Shown: positions 52,591 to 62,479, counted from the stretch's first letter. The stretch: DNA of 64,000 nt from Bradyrhizobium ivorense (GCF_900696085.1 NZ_CAADFC020000014.1:1-64000); one strand, 5' to 3'. Notes: generated by a model not told the origin, from the letters alone. A program made the numbers and translations.

Positions 52591-54102
52591 ATGTCGAACA
52601 GCATCCCCGAAGACCGCATTCCCGTCATCGTCGGCGTCGGCGAGATCGTCGATCGTCCGAAAGATATCGCCGCCGGCCTCGAGCCGCTGACGCTGCTCGA
52701 AGCGGCATTGAAGCGCGCGGAGGCGGACAGCGGCGCAAAGCTGCTCGGCGATATTCAGTCGCTCGACGTCGTCAACTTCCTGAGCTGGCGCTATCGCGAT
52801 CCCGAAAAGCAGCTGGCGCAGCGGCTCGGCATTGCGCCGACGCATCTCTATTACGGGCCGGTCGGCGGCGAGAGCCCGATCCGTTATCTGCACGAGGCGG
52901 CGCAGCGGATTGCGCGCGGCGAGTGCAGCGTCGCGGCGGTGTGCGGCGCCGAGGCGCAGTCGACCGCGACCAAGGCGCAGCGCGCCGGCGTGGAATTGCC
53001 GTGGACGCCGTTCGCGCATGACGTCGAGGAGCCGAAGCGCGGCGCCGCGTTCCAGAAGCCGATGGCGGTGACGCTCGGCGTGTTCCGGCCGATCACGGTC
53101 TATCCGCTTTACGAGTCGGCGACGTCGGCGGCATGGGGCCAGACGCCGCGCCAGGCGCTGAACGAGTCCGGCGAGCTATGGTCGACCTATGCGCGGGTTG
53201 CCGCAGACAATCCCAATTCCTGGCTCAAGAAGCAATTCACGGGCGAGGAGATCACGACGGCGACGCCGGATAACCGGATGATCGCCTGGCCCTACACAAA
53301 GCTGATGGTGGCGAACCCGACGGTGAACATGGGCGGCGCGCTGATCCTGACCAGCCTCGCCAAGGCGCGCGCCGCCGGCGTGCCGGAGGACAAGCTGATC
53401 TACCCGCTCGGCGGCGCCTCGGCGGAAGAGCCGCGCGACTATCTGATCCGCGACCAGTTCGTCGAGAGCCACGCGCAGACCGCGGTGCTGAAGGCGGTGA
53501 TGGATCTCGTCGAGGGCGACGGCAAAAAGTTCGACGCGATCGAGCTCTATAGCTGCTTCCCCTGCGTGCCGAAGATGGCGCGGCGGACGCTGAGCCTCGG
53601 CGCCGACGTGCAGCCGACCGTGACCGGCGGCCTCACTTTCTTCGGCGCGCCGCTCAACACCTACATGACGCATGCGGCCTGCGCGATGGTGCGCAAGCTG
53701 CGCGACGGCGGCACGCTCGGCCTGCTCTACGGCCAGGGCGGTTTCGTCACCAAGCACCATGGCCTGGTGCTGTCGCGCGCCGCGCCGAAGGCGGCGCTGA
53801 AGCAGCAGACCAGCGTGCAGGCCGAGGCCGACCGCAACCGGGGCAGCGTCCCCGACTTCACCACCGAGGCGAGCGGCAAGGGCAAGGTCGAGGCCTTCAC
53901 CGTGATCTATCGCGGCAATGGCGAGGTCGAGCATGGCGTCACCATGCTGCGAACGGAGGACGGCCGCCGTACGCTCGGCCGCATCCCGGCGAGCGATACG
54001 ACGACGCTGGCGTATCTGCAGGATTTAGACCGCACGCCGGTGGGTTCTCTGGGCGACATCGTCACCGCTGACGACGGCATGCTGGAGTGGCGGGTGGCCT
54101 AG
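52591..54102 (+). CDS. Thiolase-like protein (acetyl-CoA acetyltransferase family)
   Basis: A 503-aa protein with the thiolase fold: RIPVIVGVGEIVDRP at the start, ARGECSVAAVCGAEAQST, IELYSCFPCVPKMARR, and TGGLTFFGAPLNTYMTHAACAMVRKL. The place of the acyl-accepting Cys (before the AxxxIxxGE segment) reads PVGGESPIRYL, with no Cys. The last motif, normally CxGGG, reads LYGQGGF. It may therefore be a non-condensing thiolase-like protein. Family annotation as thiolase is by fold. The C-terminus after residue 410 extends beyond ordinary thiolases. It ends the acyl-CoA region. Confidence 0.82.
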   Translation: MSNSIPEDRIPVIVGVGEIVDRPKDIAAGLEPLTLLEAALKRAEADSGAKLLGDIQSLDVVNFLSWRYRDPEKQLAQRLGIAPTHLYYGPVGGESPIRYLHEAAQRIARGECSVAAVCGAEAQSTATKAQRAGVELPWTPFAHDVEEPKRGAAFQKPMAVTLGVFRPITVYPLYESATSAAWGQTPRQALNESGELWSTYARVAADNPNSWLKKQFTGEEITTATPDNRMIAWPYTKLMVANPTVNMGGALILTSLAKARAAGVPEDKLIYPLGGASAEEPRDYLIRDQFVESHAQTAVLKAVMDLVEGDGKKFDAIELYSCFPCVPKMARRTLSLGADVQPTVTGGLTFFGAPLNTYMTHAACAMVRKLRDGGTLGLLYGQGGFVTKHHGLVLSRAAPKAALKQQTSVQAEADRNRGSVPDFTTEASGKGKVEAFTVIYRGNGEVEHGVTMLRTEDGRRTLGRIPASDTTTLAYLQDLDRTPVGSLGDIVTADDGMLEWRVA

Positions 54103-54109
54103 GAGTTCT

Positions 54110-54290
54110 CCCTCGCCTCGCTCTCTTGTCCGCCGAAGCCCGCCTTCGGGCGAAGGCGGATGCGGGGAGAGGGTTGGGGTGAGGGGCTGCTTCCGCGAGT
54201 ATCGCTCTACGGAAAGACCTGTACCCCTCACCCGGATTGCATTGGCGATGCAATCCGACCTCTCCCCGCAAGCGGGGCGAGGTGAAGGAA
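54110..54290. repeat. REP-like unit (CCCTCGCC...GGGGTGAGGGG family)
   Basis: CTCCCTCGCCTCGCTC, GAGGGTTGGGGTGAGGGGCT, CCCCTCACCCGGATTGCATT, CCGACCTCTCCCCGCAAGCG, GGGCGAGG. An inner palindrome, TTGCATTGGCGATGCAA, is present. With the next repeat it fills the 308-bp gap before the minus-strand adaptor gene. Confidence 0.8.
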
Positions 54291-54300
54291 GCGCGCAGCG

Positions 54301-54392
54301 CGTAGCCCGGATGGAGCGCAGCGCAATCCGGGGATCACCATCGCCGCGGGGCGGACTGGCCCCGGATTTCGCTTCGCTTCATCCGGGCTACG
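54301..54392. repeat. Inverted repeat CGTAGCCCGGATG ... CATCCGGGCTACG
   Basis: Arms CGTAGCCCGGATGGAGCGCA and CTTCGCTTCATCCGGGCTAC, with an inner pair CAATCCGGGGATCACC / CCCCGGATTTCG. This is a further REP-type family, found here once. It lies between convergent genes and may serve in termination. Confidence 0.7.
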
Positions 54393-54410
54393 GGAGACGT
54401 GTCCGCGCCC

Positions 54411-55613
54411 CTACCCCTTCACGTCCTGCTTTTCGGACGCGGTGGTCGGCTTGCCCTTGGCGCCGGCGCCGGTGACGCGGACCTGGTCGCCGTCGGAAAG
54501 GCCGTCCGGCGGGGCGGAGATGATGCGGTCGTCGGGCGAAATGCCGGAGGCGAGCTCGATCTCCTTGCCGAGATCGCGGCCGATCTTCACGGTCTTGAAC
54601 AGCACCTTGTCGTCGGGGCCGACGGTCGCGACGCGAAGGCCGTTGCTGTTGAAGATCAGCGCGCTGGCGGGAATGCTCAGCGGCGTCGAGTCGCGCTGCA
54701 GGTTCAGCTTCACGCTGGCATAGCTGCCCGGCATCAGTTCGCCGGAGGAATTGTCGAGCCCGAGCTGCATCCGCGTGGTGCCGGAGGAGACGTCGACCGC
54801 CTGCGATGACGCTTCGACCGTCGCCTGGAAGGTGCGGTTGGGATATTCCGGCATCGCCAGCGTCGCCTTGGCGCCGATCTTGATCGCCGGCACGTAGTTC
54901 TGCGGCACGTTGACGTAGACGCGCAGCTTGGTGATGTCAGAGATCGTGAACATCGCCGGGCCCGAGCCGCCGCCGGCATTGATCAGCGCGCCGACGTCGG
55001 TGTCGCGCGAAGTCACCACGCCGTCGAACGGCGCCGTGATCTTCTTGTAGCCGGCGAGCGCTTCCAGCCGTTCGACATTGGCCTGGCCGGCCTTGACCGC
55101 ACCGTTCTTGTTGGAGAGGTCGGCGGTGCGCTCGTCGATCTCCTGGGCGGAGACGAAGTTCGAGGCCACCAGCGTCTTGCGCCGGTTCAGCGTCGCTTCG
55201 GAGAGTTTTGCGCTGGCCTGGGCGCTGGCGAGATCGGCGCGCGCCTGCAGCAATTGCTGGTCGAGGTCGGGAGCTTCGATCTCGGCGATCACCTGGCCGG
55301 CCTTGACGCGGGCGCCGATGTCGGCGTCCCAGGTCTTCAGGTAACCGGACACCCGGGCGAAGATCGGCGCACGGTAATAGGCCTCGAGCCGGCCCGGCAG
55401 GTCGATGGTCGGGCTGAGTGCCCGAGCGTTCGGCAGCGCCACCGCCACGGTCGGAATGGCCTGGTCGTCGGTCCATTGCTTCAGTTTGCCGCCCTGCTCC
55501 TCGCGGGCGCGGATCCCGGTGCCGACGATCAGACCCGCGCCGACCAGCGCAACCACGCCGAATATGCCCAGTTTCCGGCGGGAAACCGACGGGCGCTGTT
55601 CAGTGGGCGGCAT
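54411..55613 (-). CDS. RND efflux periplasmic adaptor (membrane fusion protein)
   Basis: A 400-aa adaptor of the HlyD/MdtA type. N-terminal membrane anchor (KLGIFGVVALVGAGLIVGTG), then lipoyl half-motifs (RVSGYLKTWDADIGARVKAGQVIAEIEAPDLDQQLLQA), a coiled-coil hairpin (about residues 105-165), and a beta-barrel with DGVVTSRDTDVGALINAGGG and VNVPQNYVPAIKIGAKATLAMPEYPNRTFQATVEA. ATG 55613 overlaps the end of the pump gene by 14 bp, so it is translated after it. No outer-membrane channel gene is adjacent. Confidence 0.9.
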   Translation of the reverse strand: MPPTEQRPSVSRRKLGIFGVVALVGAGLIVGTGIRAREEQGGKLKQWTDDQAIPTVAVALPNARALSPTIDLPGRLEAYYRAPIFARVSGYLKTWDADIGARVKAGQVIAEIEAPDLDQQLLQARADLASAQASAKLSEATLNRRKTLVASNFVSAQEIDERTADLSNKNGAVKAGQANVERLEALAGYKKITAPFDGVVTSRDTDVGALINAGGGSGPAMFTISDITKLRVYVNVPQNYVPAIKIGAKATLAMPEYPNRTFQATVEASSQAVDVSSGTTRMQLGLDNSSGELMPGSYASVKLNLQRDSTPLSIPASALIFNSNGLRVATVGPDDKVLFKTVKIGRDLGKEIELASGISPDDRIISAPPDGLSDGDQVRVTGAGAKGKPTTASEKQDVKG

Positions 55614-58600
55614 GCGGGATCTCCGATGAGGCGGCGGCTTTGGCGCCTTGCTTCTTGTGTACCATACTGAATACCACGGGAACAAACATCAGGGTGGCGA
55701 AGGTCGCGAAGATCAGGCCGCCGATCACGGCGCGGCCCAGCGGCGCGTTCTGCTCGCCGCCTTCGCCGAGCCCAAGCGCCATCGGCGCCATGCCGATGAT
55801 CATGGCGAGCGCGGTCATCAGCACCGGGCGGAAGCGGACGAAGCCGGCCTCCAGCGCCGCGGCGACGGGATCGCCGAGCTCTTCATAGCGCTCGCGGGCA
55901 AAGCTGATCACCAGCACGCTGTTGGCGGTCGCAACGCCCATGCACATGATGGCGCCGGTCAGCGCCGGCACCGACAGCGTGGTCTCGGTGGTGAACAGCA
56001 TCCAGACGATGCCGGCGAGCGCGGCCGGCAGCGCGGTGATGATCACGAACGGATCGGACCAGGATTGGAAGTTCACCACGATCAGGAAGTAGATCAGCAC
56101 CACGGCGCCGAGCAGGCCGAACAGCAGGCCGGTGAAGGCCGAGTTCATGGTCTGCACCTGGCCGAGCAGCACCACGGAGGAGCCCTTCGGCACCTCCTTG
56201 GCGGTGTCGGCGATCAGCTTGCGCACGTCGGTGGCGACGCCGCCGAGATCGCGGCCCTGCGTCGTCGCATAGATCTGCACCAGCGACTGGATGTCGTATT
56301 GCGACACCACCGCGCTCGAACTCGCGCGCTTGATGTCGGCGATGCCGCCGAGGATCGGCGCCTGGGTGTTGCCGGTCGCGGTGATCGGCAGGGTCTGCAG
56401 CGCGCTCAAGGAGTCGATCTGGTACTGCGGCGTCTGCATCACGATCGAGTACGACACGCCGTTGTCGGGGTTGAGGTAGTAGGTCGGCGCCACCTGCGAG
56501 GAGCCGGCGAGGTTGACCACCAGCGAGTTGGTGACGTCGCGCTCGGTCAGGCCGACATATTGCGCGCGGGTGCGGTCGACATCGATGTTGAAGGTCGGAT
56601 TGTTCGGCGACTGCTGGATCCGCGCATCGGCGATGCCGGGGATGCGCTTGATCTGCGCCAGCAGCTTGTTGGCATAGGCGAAGTTGGCCTCGAGATTGGC
56701 GCCGCGGATCTGCAGGTCGATCGGCGCCGGCGCGCCGAAATTGAGGATTTGGCTGACGATATCGGCCGGCAGGAACGAGAAGCTGGTGCCCGGGAACAGC
56801 CGCGGCAGCTGCTCACGCAGCGTGCGGACATGCTCCTCGGTCGGCTTATGGTCCTCCTTGAGGCGGATCTGGATGTCGCCGTCCTGCGGGCCGATCACGC
56901 CGGTGTTGTTGTAGGTCATGTTGATGCCGGAGATCGGCATACCGATGTTATCGGTCATGGTCTCGATCTCGCCGGGGATCAGCTTGCGGATCGCCTTCTG
57001 GACGTCGGCGAGCTGGTTGGCGGTCTCCTCGACGCGGGTGCCGACCTGGGTGCGGACATGCAGCAGGATGTTGCCGGCATCGACCGCGGGGAAGAAGTTG
57101 CGCCCGAGGAACGGCACCAAAAGGAACGACGCGGCGACGATCACAAGGAAGCCGGTCACGAATGTCGGGCGGTGGCCGAGCGCCAGCGCCAGCAGATTGC
57201 GGTAGCCGCCGCGGATGCGCTCGAAGCGCGCCTCGAAGCCGCGCTGGAACCAGACCAGGGGATTGCGCGACTTCGGCGGCCCGTCCTCGTGATGCACATG
57301 CGCCTGCAGCAGGTAGTTCGCCATGGTCGGCACCAGCGTGCGCGACAGGATGAACGACCAGATCATCGCGAACATCACGGCTTCGGCCATCGGCACGAAC
57401 AGGAAGCGCGCGACGCCGGTGAGAAAGAACATCGGCACGAACACGATGCAGATGCAGAGCAGCGAGACGAACGCCGGCGTCACGATCTGGTTGGCGCCGT
57501 CGAGGATCGACTGCTCGACCGGCTTGCCCTGCTCGAGATGGTAGTTGATGTTCTCGATCGTCACCGTGGCGTCGTCGACCAGGATGCCGACCGCAAGCGC
57601 CAGGCCGCCGAGCGTCATGATGTTCAGCGTCTCGCCGATCAGCGACAGCATGATGATGGCGCCGAGCACCGACAGCGGGATCGACACCGCGATGATGACG
57701 GTGGAGCGCCAGCTGCCTAGGAACAGCAGGATCATCACGCTGGTCAGTAGCGCGGCGATCACGCCCTCGAAGGCGACGCCGGTGATCGCGCCGCGGACGA
57801 ACAGCGACTGGTCGCCGATGAATCCGATCTTGAGCGCATCCGGCATCTGGTCCTTGACGTCGATCACCTTCTGCTTGATGCCGGAGATAATATCGAGCGT
57901 CGAGGTGGCGCCGGCCTTCAGCACCATCATCAGCACCGAACGGTTGCCGTCGACATGGACGATGTTGGTCTGCGGCGGATTGCCGTCGCGCACGCTGGCG
58001 ACGTCGCGCACATAGACCATCGCACCGTTGACCTGCTTGACCGGGAGGTCGCCGAGCTCCTCGAGGCGGAGCGGCGAATTGTTGAGGTTGACGGTGTATT
58101 CGAAGTTGCCGATCTTCTGGGTGCCGACCGGCGTGATCAGGTTCTGCGCGGCCAGTGCATTGGCGACGTCCTGGCCCGACAGGCCGCGCGCCTGCAGCGC
58201 GGTCGAGTTGAGATCGATCTGGACCTGGCGCTGCTTGCCGCCGAACGGATAAGGGATCGCGGCGCCCGGCACCGTCACCAGCGGCGTGCGTAGCTGATTG
58301 ATGCCGATGTCGGCGAGGTTCTGCTCGGTCAGGCCCTCGCCGGACAGCGCGACCTGGATGATCGGCACCGTCGAGGCACTGTAGTTCAGGATCAGCGGCG
58401 GGGTCGCGCCGGGCGGCATCTGCTTCAACAAGGTCTGCGAGATCGCGGTGACCTGCGCATTGGCGGTGCGGATGTCGACATTGGGCTGGAAGAAGATCTT
58501 GATGATGCCGACGCCGTTATAGGAATTGGCGACGATGTGCTCGATGTCGTTGACCGTCGTGGTCAGCGCGCGCTGAAACGGTGTGGTGATACGCCCGCTC

Positions 58601-58779
58601 ATCTGGTCCGGCGGCAAACCAGTGTACTGCCAGACCACGCCGATCACGGGGATGCGGATGTCGGGAAAGATGTCGGTCGGCGTGCGCAGCGCCGCCAGCG
58701 GTCCGATGATCAACAGGAGCAGGGCGAGCACGACGAAAGTATATGGCCGGCTCAGCGCGATACGGACCAGTGCGATCAT
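55600..58779 (-). CDS. RND efflux pump inner-membrane transporter
   Basis: A 1059-aa multidrug or solute efflux transporter (AcrB/MexF-like layout: 12 membrane helices and two large periplasmic loops). The N-terminus is IRIPVIGVVWQYTGLPPDQM, and TM4 has GGLALAVGILVDDATVTIENI, with the Asp pair of the proton relay. The second half repeats the pattern (TGAIMCMGVATANSVLVISFARE). It lies before the adaptor in the transcript, reversed from the usual adaptor-first order. No regulator gene is adjacent; substrates are unknown. Confidence 0.93.
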   Translation of the reverse strand: MIALVRIALSRPYTFVVLALLLLIIGPLAALRTPTDIFPDIRIPVIGVVWQYTGLPPDQMSGRITTPFQRALTTTVNDIEHIVANSYNGVGIIKIFFQPNVDIRTANAQVTAISQTLLKQMPPGATPPLILNYSASTVPIIQVALSGEGLTEQNLADIGINQLRTPLVTVPGAAIPYPFGGKQRQVQIDLNSTALQARGLSGQDVANALAAQNLITPVGTQKIGNFEYTVNLNNSPLRLEELGDLPVKQVNGAMVYVRDVASVRDGNPPQTNIVHVDGNRSVLMMVLKAGATSTLDIISGIKQKVIDVKDQMPDALKIGFIGDQSLFVRGAITGVAFEGVIAALLTSVMILLFLGSWRSTVIIAVSIPLSVLGAIIMLSLIGETLNIMTLGGLALAVGILVDDATVTIENINYHLEQGKPVEQSILDGANQIVTPAFVSLLCICIVFVPMFFLTGVARFLFVPMAEAVMFAMIWSFILSRTLVPTMANYLLQAHVHHEDGPPKSRNPLVWFQRGFEARFERIRGGYRNLLALALGHRPTFVTGFLVIVAASFLLVPFLGRNFFPAVDAGNILLHVRTQVGTRVEETANQLADVQKAIRKLIPGEIETMTDNIGMPISGINMTYNNTGVIGPQDGDIQIRLKEDHKPTEEHVRTLREQLPRLFPGTSFSFLPADIVSQILNFGAPAPIDLQIRGANLEANFAYANKLLAQIKRIPGIADARIQQSPNNPTFNIDVDRTRAQYVGLTERDVTNSLVVNLAGSSQVAPTYYLNPDNGVSYSIVMQTPQYQIDSLSALQTLPITATGNTQAPILGGIADIKRASSSAVVSQYDIQSLVQIYATTQGRDLGGVATDVRKLIADTAKEVPKGSSVVLLGQVQTMNSAFTGLLFGLLGAVVLIYFLIVVNFQSWSDPFVIITALPAALAGIVWMLFTTETTLSVPALTGAIMCMGVATANSVLVISFARERYEELGDPVAAALEAGFVRFRPVLMTALAMIIGMAPMALGLGEGGEQNAPLGRAVIGGLIFATFATLMFVPVVFSMVHKKQGAKAAASSEIPHAAH

Positions 58780-59323
58780 AAAAGCGGCGTTCCCGAAATG
58801 AGCCTGCCCAGGCAGCGGAATCGGCGGCCCGAAAAGGGGTTGTTCCGCTGCGCCGATTTACCCGATGCAGGGCAAAAGGCCAACCCGCGCGGCCGCGATG
58901 CGCTTTCACATCCTTGGCATAGTCCGTGAAGCCACCAGCATCCTCCGATCATGACGACCGCGGCGGCCCGGAACAGAGACGCTCCATGCTCTCCGAACCG
59001 GCGGATTTGGGACATTCGGTCGCCTGTATCGCGACAACGCATCGCAGGTCTGCGAAAACGTGGTGCGCCGTCCCGGGCCCACCACGCAGGTTTCGTCGGT
59101 TGCCCGGGCAACGGCCCGCCCGGGCTGCCGGCTCAGGATGACGGTGATGGTTTGCTCAGCTTGTTCGGTGTCATCACCCGGCTTGACCGGGTGATCCAGT
59201 ATTCCAGAGACGCCGATGATAGAAGCGAGAGGCCGCGGCGTACTGGATCGCCCGGTCCATGTGCGCAATTGCGCACAGGCCGGGCGATGACAACGGTAGA
59301 TGAGGGCAAAGCTTCACATTCTC
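58780..59323. other. Intergenic region upstream of the RND operon, with REP-like sequence
   Basis: 544 bases. 58780-58950 should hold the promoter of the minus-strand pump operon, but I find no convincing site. 59168-59290 is a REP-like block with hairpin TCACCCGGCTTGACCGGGTGA (59170-59190) and the 16-base palindrome GTGCGCAATTGCGCAC (59261-59276), shared with 29337-29352. No gene is seen. Confidence 0.55.
59168..59290. repeat. REP-like block with GTGCGCAATTGCGCAC palindrome
   Basis: Contains the hairpin TCACCCGGCTTGACCGGGTGA, TACTGGATCGCCCGG and the perfect palindrome GTGCGCAATTGCGCAC followed by AGGCCGGGCGATGAC. The order of parts mirrors the block near 29337-29475, though spaced differently. 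Confidence 0.75.
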
Positions 59324-61015
59324 TCAGGCGGCGCGCACTGCGTCGAGGAATTTGCCGACCTCGGACTTCAGACGGTTGCTGTCGCCCGACAGCGACTGCG
59401 CCGCCGACAGCACCTGGCTCGAGGCCGAGCCGGTTTCGGTCGCGCCGTGCTGCACGTCGGTGATGTTGGCCGAAACCTGCTGGGTGCCCTGCGCCGCCTG
59501 CTGCACGTTGCGCGAAATCTCCTGCGTCGCCGCGCCCTGCTCTTCCACGGCAGCGGCGATGGTCGAAGAGATCTCTGACAGCCGCTCGATGGTCGAGGAA
59601 ATCTCCTTGATCGCGCCGACCGACTCCTGTGTCGCGGTCTGGATGCCGGCGATCTGCTGGCCGATCTCGCCGGTCGCCTTCGCGGTCTGTTCCGCCAGCG
59701 CCTTCACTTCCGACGCCACCACCGCAAAGCCGCGGCCGGCCTCGCCGGCGCGCGCCGCCTCGATGGTGGCGTTCAGCGCCAAGAGGTTGGTCTGGCCCGC
59801 GATGGTGTTGATCAATTCGACGACGTCGCCGATGCGGGCGGCCGCCTTCGACAGCTCGCTGACGCGGTCATTGGTGGTGCGCGCCTGGCCGACGGCGTCG
59901 CCGGCCATCCGCGCCGATTCCTGCACCTGGCGGCTGATCTCGGTCACCGAGGACGACAGCTCCTCGGTGGCGGAAGCCACCGACTGCACGTTGGTCGAGG
60001 CTTCCTCGGAGGCGGCGGCGACCGTGGTGGTCAATTCCTGCGCCCGCTTCGCGGTCGACGACAGGGTGCCGGCCGAGGCCTCGAGCTGGGTCGAGGCCGA
60101 CGAGACGGTCTGCACGATCTCGCCGATCATCTGTTCGAAATTGCGGGTGATAGCGTCGACCCGGCGGCCGCGCTCGATCTTGGCCTCGGCATCGGCGGCA
60201 GCGGCCTCGTCGGCGGCCTTCTTGGCGATCAGGGCCTGCTTAAACACCTGCAGCGTGTCGGCCATGGCGCCGATCTCGGTCTTCTCGCCCTGGTGCGGCA
60301 CCTCCGCAGTGAGGTCGCCGCCGCCCAACGCCTGCATCGGCGTCAGGATCGAGGCGATGCCGGCGGAAATGTCGCGAACGGTGTAGATGCTGACGCCGAC
60401 ACCGATAATGATGGCGCCGCCGATGATCAGGGCGAGCAGCATCAGGGCCGACGCGTAGCTGCTCGCGGCGTCCTGCGCCGCCTTGTCGGCGCCGGCATTG
60501 TTGAGCTCGATGTCCTTGCGCAGGATCTCGTCCGCCTCGAGCCCGATCTTGTTCACGGTCTTGGCATTCAGCTCATGCGCTTCATGCGGAATCTTGCCGG
60601 CGTCCTTCCGCGACAGTTCCATGACCTGCTCGGTGCCCTTCTTGTAACGGGTCCAGGCATCGACCCATTGATTGTAGAGCGCGCGCTCCTCCGGCGAGGT
60701 GATCATCGGCTCATAGGTCGCGCGGATCTTGGTGTTGGATTCCACCACCATCGCAAGGGTCTTTTCCTGCGCCTGCTTGTCCTCCAGCGTCTCGGCCAGC
60801 ATGTGCTCGCGGATCACGTTGCGGTAGGTGATGACGCCGGCGCGCAGATCGCCCAGCGCCCGCACGCTCGGCAGCCAGCTCGTTGTAATGTCCACCGTGT
60901 TGGCGTTGATCGACCGCATGCTGGTGACCGCCAGCAGGCCGACGCCCGCCATCGCGACAAGCAGAAACGCAACCGCGGCAATCAGCTTGGCGCGGATCGA
61001 GAATTTGGCGAACAT
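59324..61015 (-). CDS. Methyl-accepting chemotaxis protein
   Basis: A 563-aa chemoreceptor. TM1 (about 12-31), a periplasmic four-helix-bundle sensor (about 32-185), TM2 near 190-212 (ALMLLALIIGGAIIIGVGVSI), HAMP after it, and the signalling hairpin with the near-invariant tip GQTNLLALNATIEAARAGEAGRGFAVVASEVKALAEQ. It has methylation-helix segments rich in Ala/Glu. The C-terminus lacks an NWETF-type pentapeptide. No other chemotaxis gene is near, so the ligand cannot be inferred. Confidence 0.93.
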   Translation of the reverse strand: MFAKFSIRAKLIAAVAFLLVAMAGVGLLAVTSMRSINANTVDITTSWLPSVRALGDLRAGVITYRNVIREHMLAETLEDKQAQEKTLAMVVESNTKIRATYEPMITSPEERALYNQWVDAWTRYKKGTEQVMELSRKDAGKIPHEAHELNAKTVNKIGLEADEILRKDIELNNAGADKAAQDAASSYASALMLLALIIGGAIIIGVGVSIYTVRDISAGIASILTPMQALGGGDLTAEVPHQGEKTEIGAMADTLQVFKQALIAKKAADEAAAADAEAKIERGRRVDAITRNFEQMIGEIVQTVSSASTQLEASAGTLSSTAKRAQELTTTVAAASEEASTNVQSVASATEELSSSVTEISRQVQESARMAGDAVGQARTTNDRVSELSKAAARIGDVVELINTIAGQTNLLALNATIEAARAGEAGRGFAVVASEVKALAEQTAKATGEIGQQIAGIQTATQESVGAIKEISSTIERLSEISSTIAAAVEEQGAATQEISRNVQQAAQGTQQVSANITDVQHGATETGSASSQVLSAAQSLSGDSNRLKSEVGKFLDAVRAA

Positions 61016-61189
61016 CGGGAAATCTCTTGATGCCGGGCTCGCGAGGCCCGGTTGAACGGAAGGCTGCTGGCGCGGCGGGACGCCGCATCCATCAAAGCCA
61101 GCATGCCTCCTTCGGTAGGGTTAATTTGCTTCCCCGTTCAACTACGGAGGCAGCCGTCATCACCGTGACATCACGCGCGACGGCACGCG

Positions 61190-62479
61190 TCAGCGCATCA
61201 GGGCGAGCGCGTCGGAGAAGAATTGCGGCCCGCCGAAATTGCCCGATTTCAGGGCAAGCAACATCGCGCCGTTGTTGGCGCCGACGGCGCGCAAAACCGG
61301 CACGCCCGCGGCGATTTCGGCGCCGACCAGGAAGCCCGGGATGCGCAGCCGATCGACCACGGCGCCTGAAGTTTCACCGCCGGCGACCACCAGCCTGCGC
61401 ACGCCCGACTGCACCAGGCCTTCGGCGATGTCGGCCATCGCTTGCTCGATGGCATGTCCGGCTGCATCGCGGCCATGCCGGGATTGCAGAGCTGCAACCT
61501 GGTCCGGCGTCGAGCTGCTTGCGATCAGCACCGGCCCGTCGAAGAGCCGATCTTTGGCCCAGCCGAGCGCGCGCTGCGCCTCGTCCTTGCCGGCGACCAC
61601 CCTGTCAGGATCGAGATGCAGCACCGGCATCACTTTCTCGGCGCTGGCGATCTGCTGCAGGGTCGCCTGCGAGCAGCTTCCGGCCAGGCACGCTGCCGGG
61701 CCGCCGATCGCGGTCTCAGGCATCGCGCTCGCGGCATTGGACTTCGCCTTCCCCGCGGCGACCAGCGCCCGCGCCAGGCCAAGCCCGATGCCGGAGGCGC
61801 CGACCGAGACGCGGTGATCCAGCGCCACCTGGCCGATGGTCTCGAGGTCGCGGTCGAACACCGCGTCGATAATTGCGGCGCCGATCTCCTTGGCAGCGAG
61901 ATCCTTGAGCCTGGCGCGGACCGCATCGGCGCCGCGGCTCAGCGTCGCGAGATCGACCAGGCCGACCCTGGTCTTGCTCTGGCGCGCCAGCACGCGGACC
62001 AGATTGGAGTCGTGCATCGGATTGAGCGGATGGTCCTTCAGCGGGCTCTCGTTCAGCGGCACGGCGCCGACGAACAGATTGCCCTGATAGACGGTGCGGC
62101 CGGTCTCGGGGAAGGCCGGCGTCACCAGCACGATGCTATCTGCGGAATCGGCGCGCAGCGCGTCCATCACCGGGCCGATATTGCCGGCATCGGTGGAATC
62201 GAAGGTCGAGCAGATCTTGAACAGGACGTGCTGCGCACCGCGGCCGCGCAGCCACTTCTCCGCCGCGCGGGAGCGCGTCACGGCGAGGCCGGCCTCGATC
62301 GAGCGGCTCTTCAACGAGACGACGACGGCATCGACCTCGGGCAGCGCCAGATCGTCCGGCGGCACGCCGATGGTCTGCACGGTGCGCAGGCCGGCGCGCG
62401 TCAGCGTGTTGGCGAGGTCGGAGGCGCCGGTGTAGTCGTCGGCGATGCAGCCGAGCGACAGTTTTGTGGCTGACGTCAC
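61190..62479 (-). CDS. otnK: Four-carbon acid sugar kinase (3-oxo-tetronate 4-kinase-like)
   Basis: A 429-aa DUF1537/OtnK kinase. The N-terminal domain starts LGCIADDYTGASDLANTLTRAGLRTV with DDxTGA for substrate binding; KICSTFDSTDAGNIGPVMDAL follows. The C-terminal nucleotide-binding domain has RRLVVAGGETSGAVVDRL and PVLRAVGANNGAMLLALKSGNFGGPQFFSDAL. OtnK phosphorylates 3-oxo-tetronates made from threonate/erythronate. Its ATG overlaps the otnI stop by 4 bp (ATGA). Confidence 0.92.
   Translation of the reverse strand: MTSATKLSLGCIADDYTGASDLANTLTRAGLRTVQTIGVPPDDLALPEVDAVVVSLKSRSIEAGLAVTRSRAAEKWLRGRGAQHVLFKICSTFDSTDAGNIGPVMDALRADSADSIVLVTPAFPETGRTVYQGNLFVGAVPLNESPLKDHPLNPMHDSNLVRVLARQSKTRVGLVDLATLSRGADAVRARLKDLAAKEIGAAIIDAVFDRDLETIGQVALDHRVSVGASGIGLGLARALVAAGKAKSNAASAMPETAIGGPAACLAGSCSQATLQQIASAEKVMPVLHLDPDRVVAGKDEAQRALGWAKDRLFDGPVLIASSSTPDQVAALQSRHGRDAAGHAIEQAMADIAEGLVQSGVRRLVVAGGETSGAVVDRLRIPGFLVGAEIAAGVPVLRAVGANNGAMLLALKSGNFGGPQFFSDALALMR

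Noticed and set aside
55648..57720. 690-residue open frame antisense to the RND pump
   Set aside because: Caused by high GC in the third codon position of the real minus-strand gene; composition is Arg/His/Asp-rich with no domain, typical of a shadow frame.
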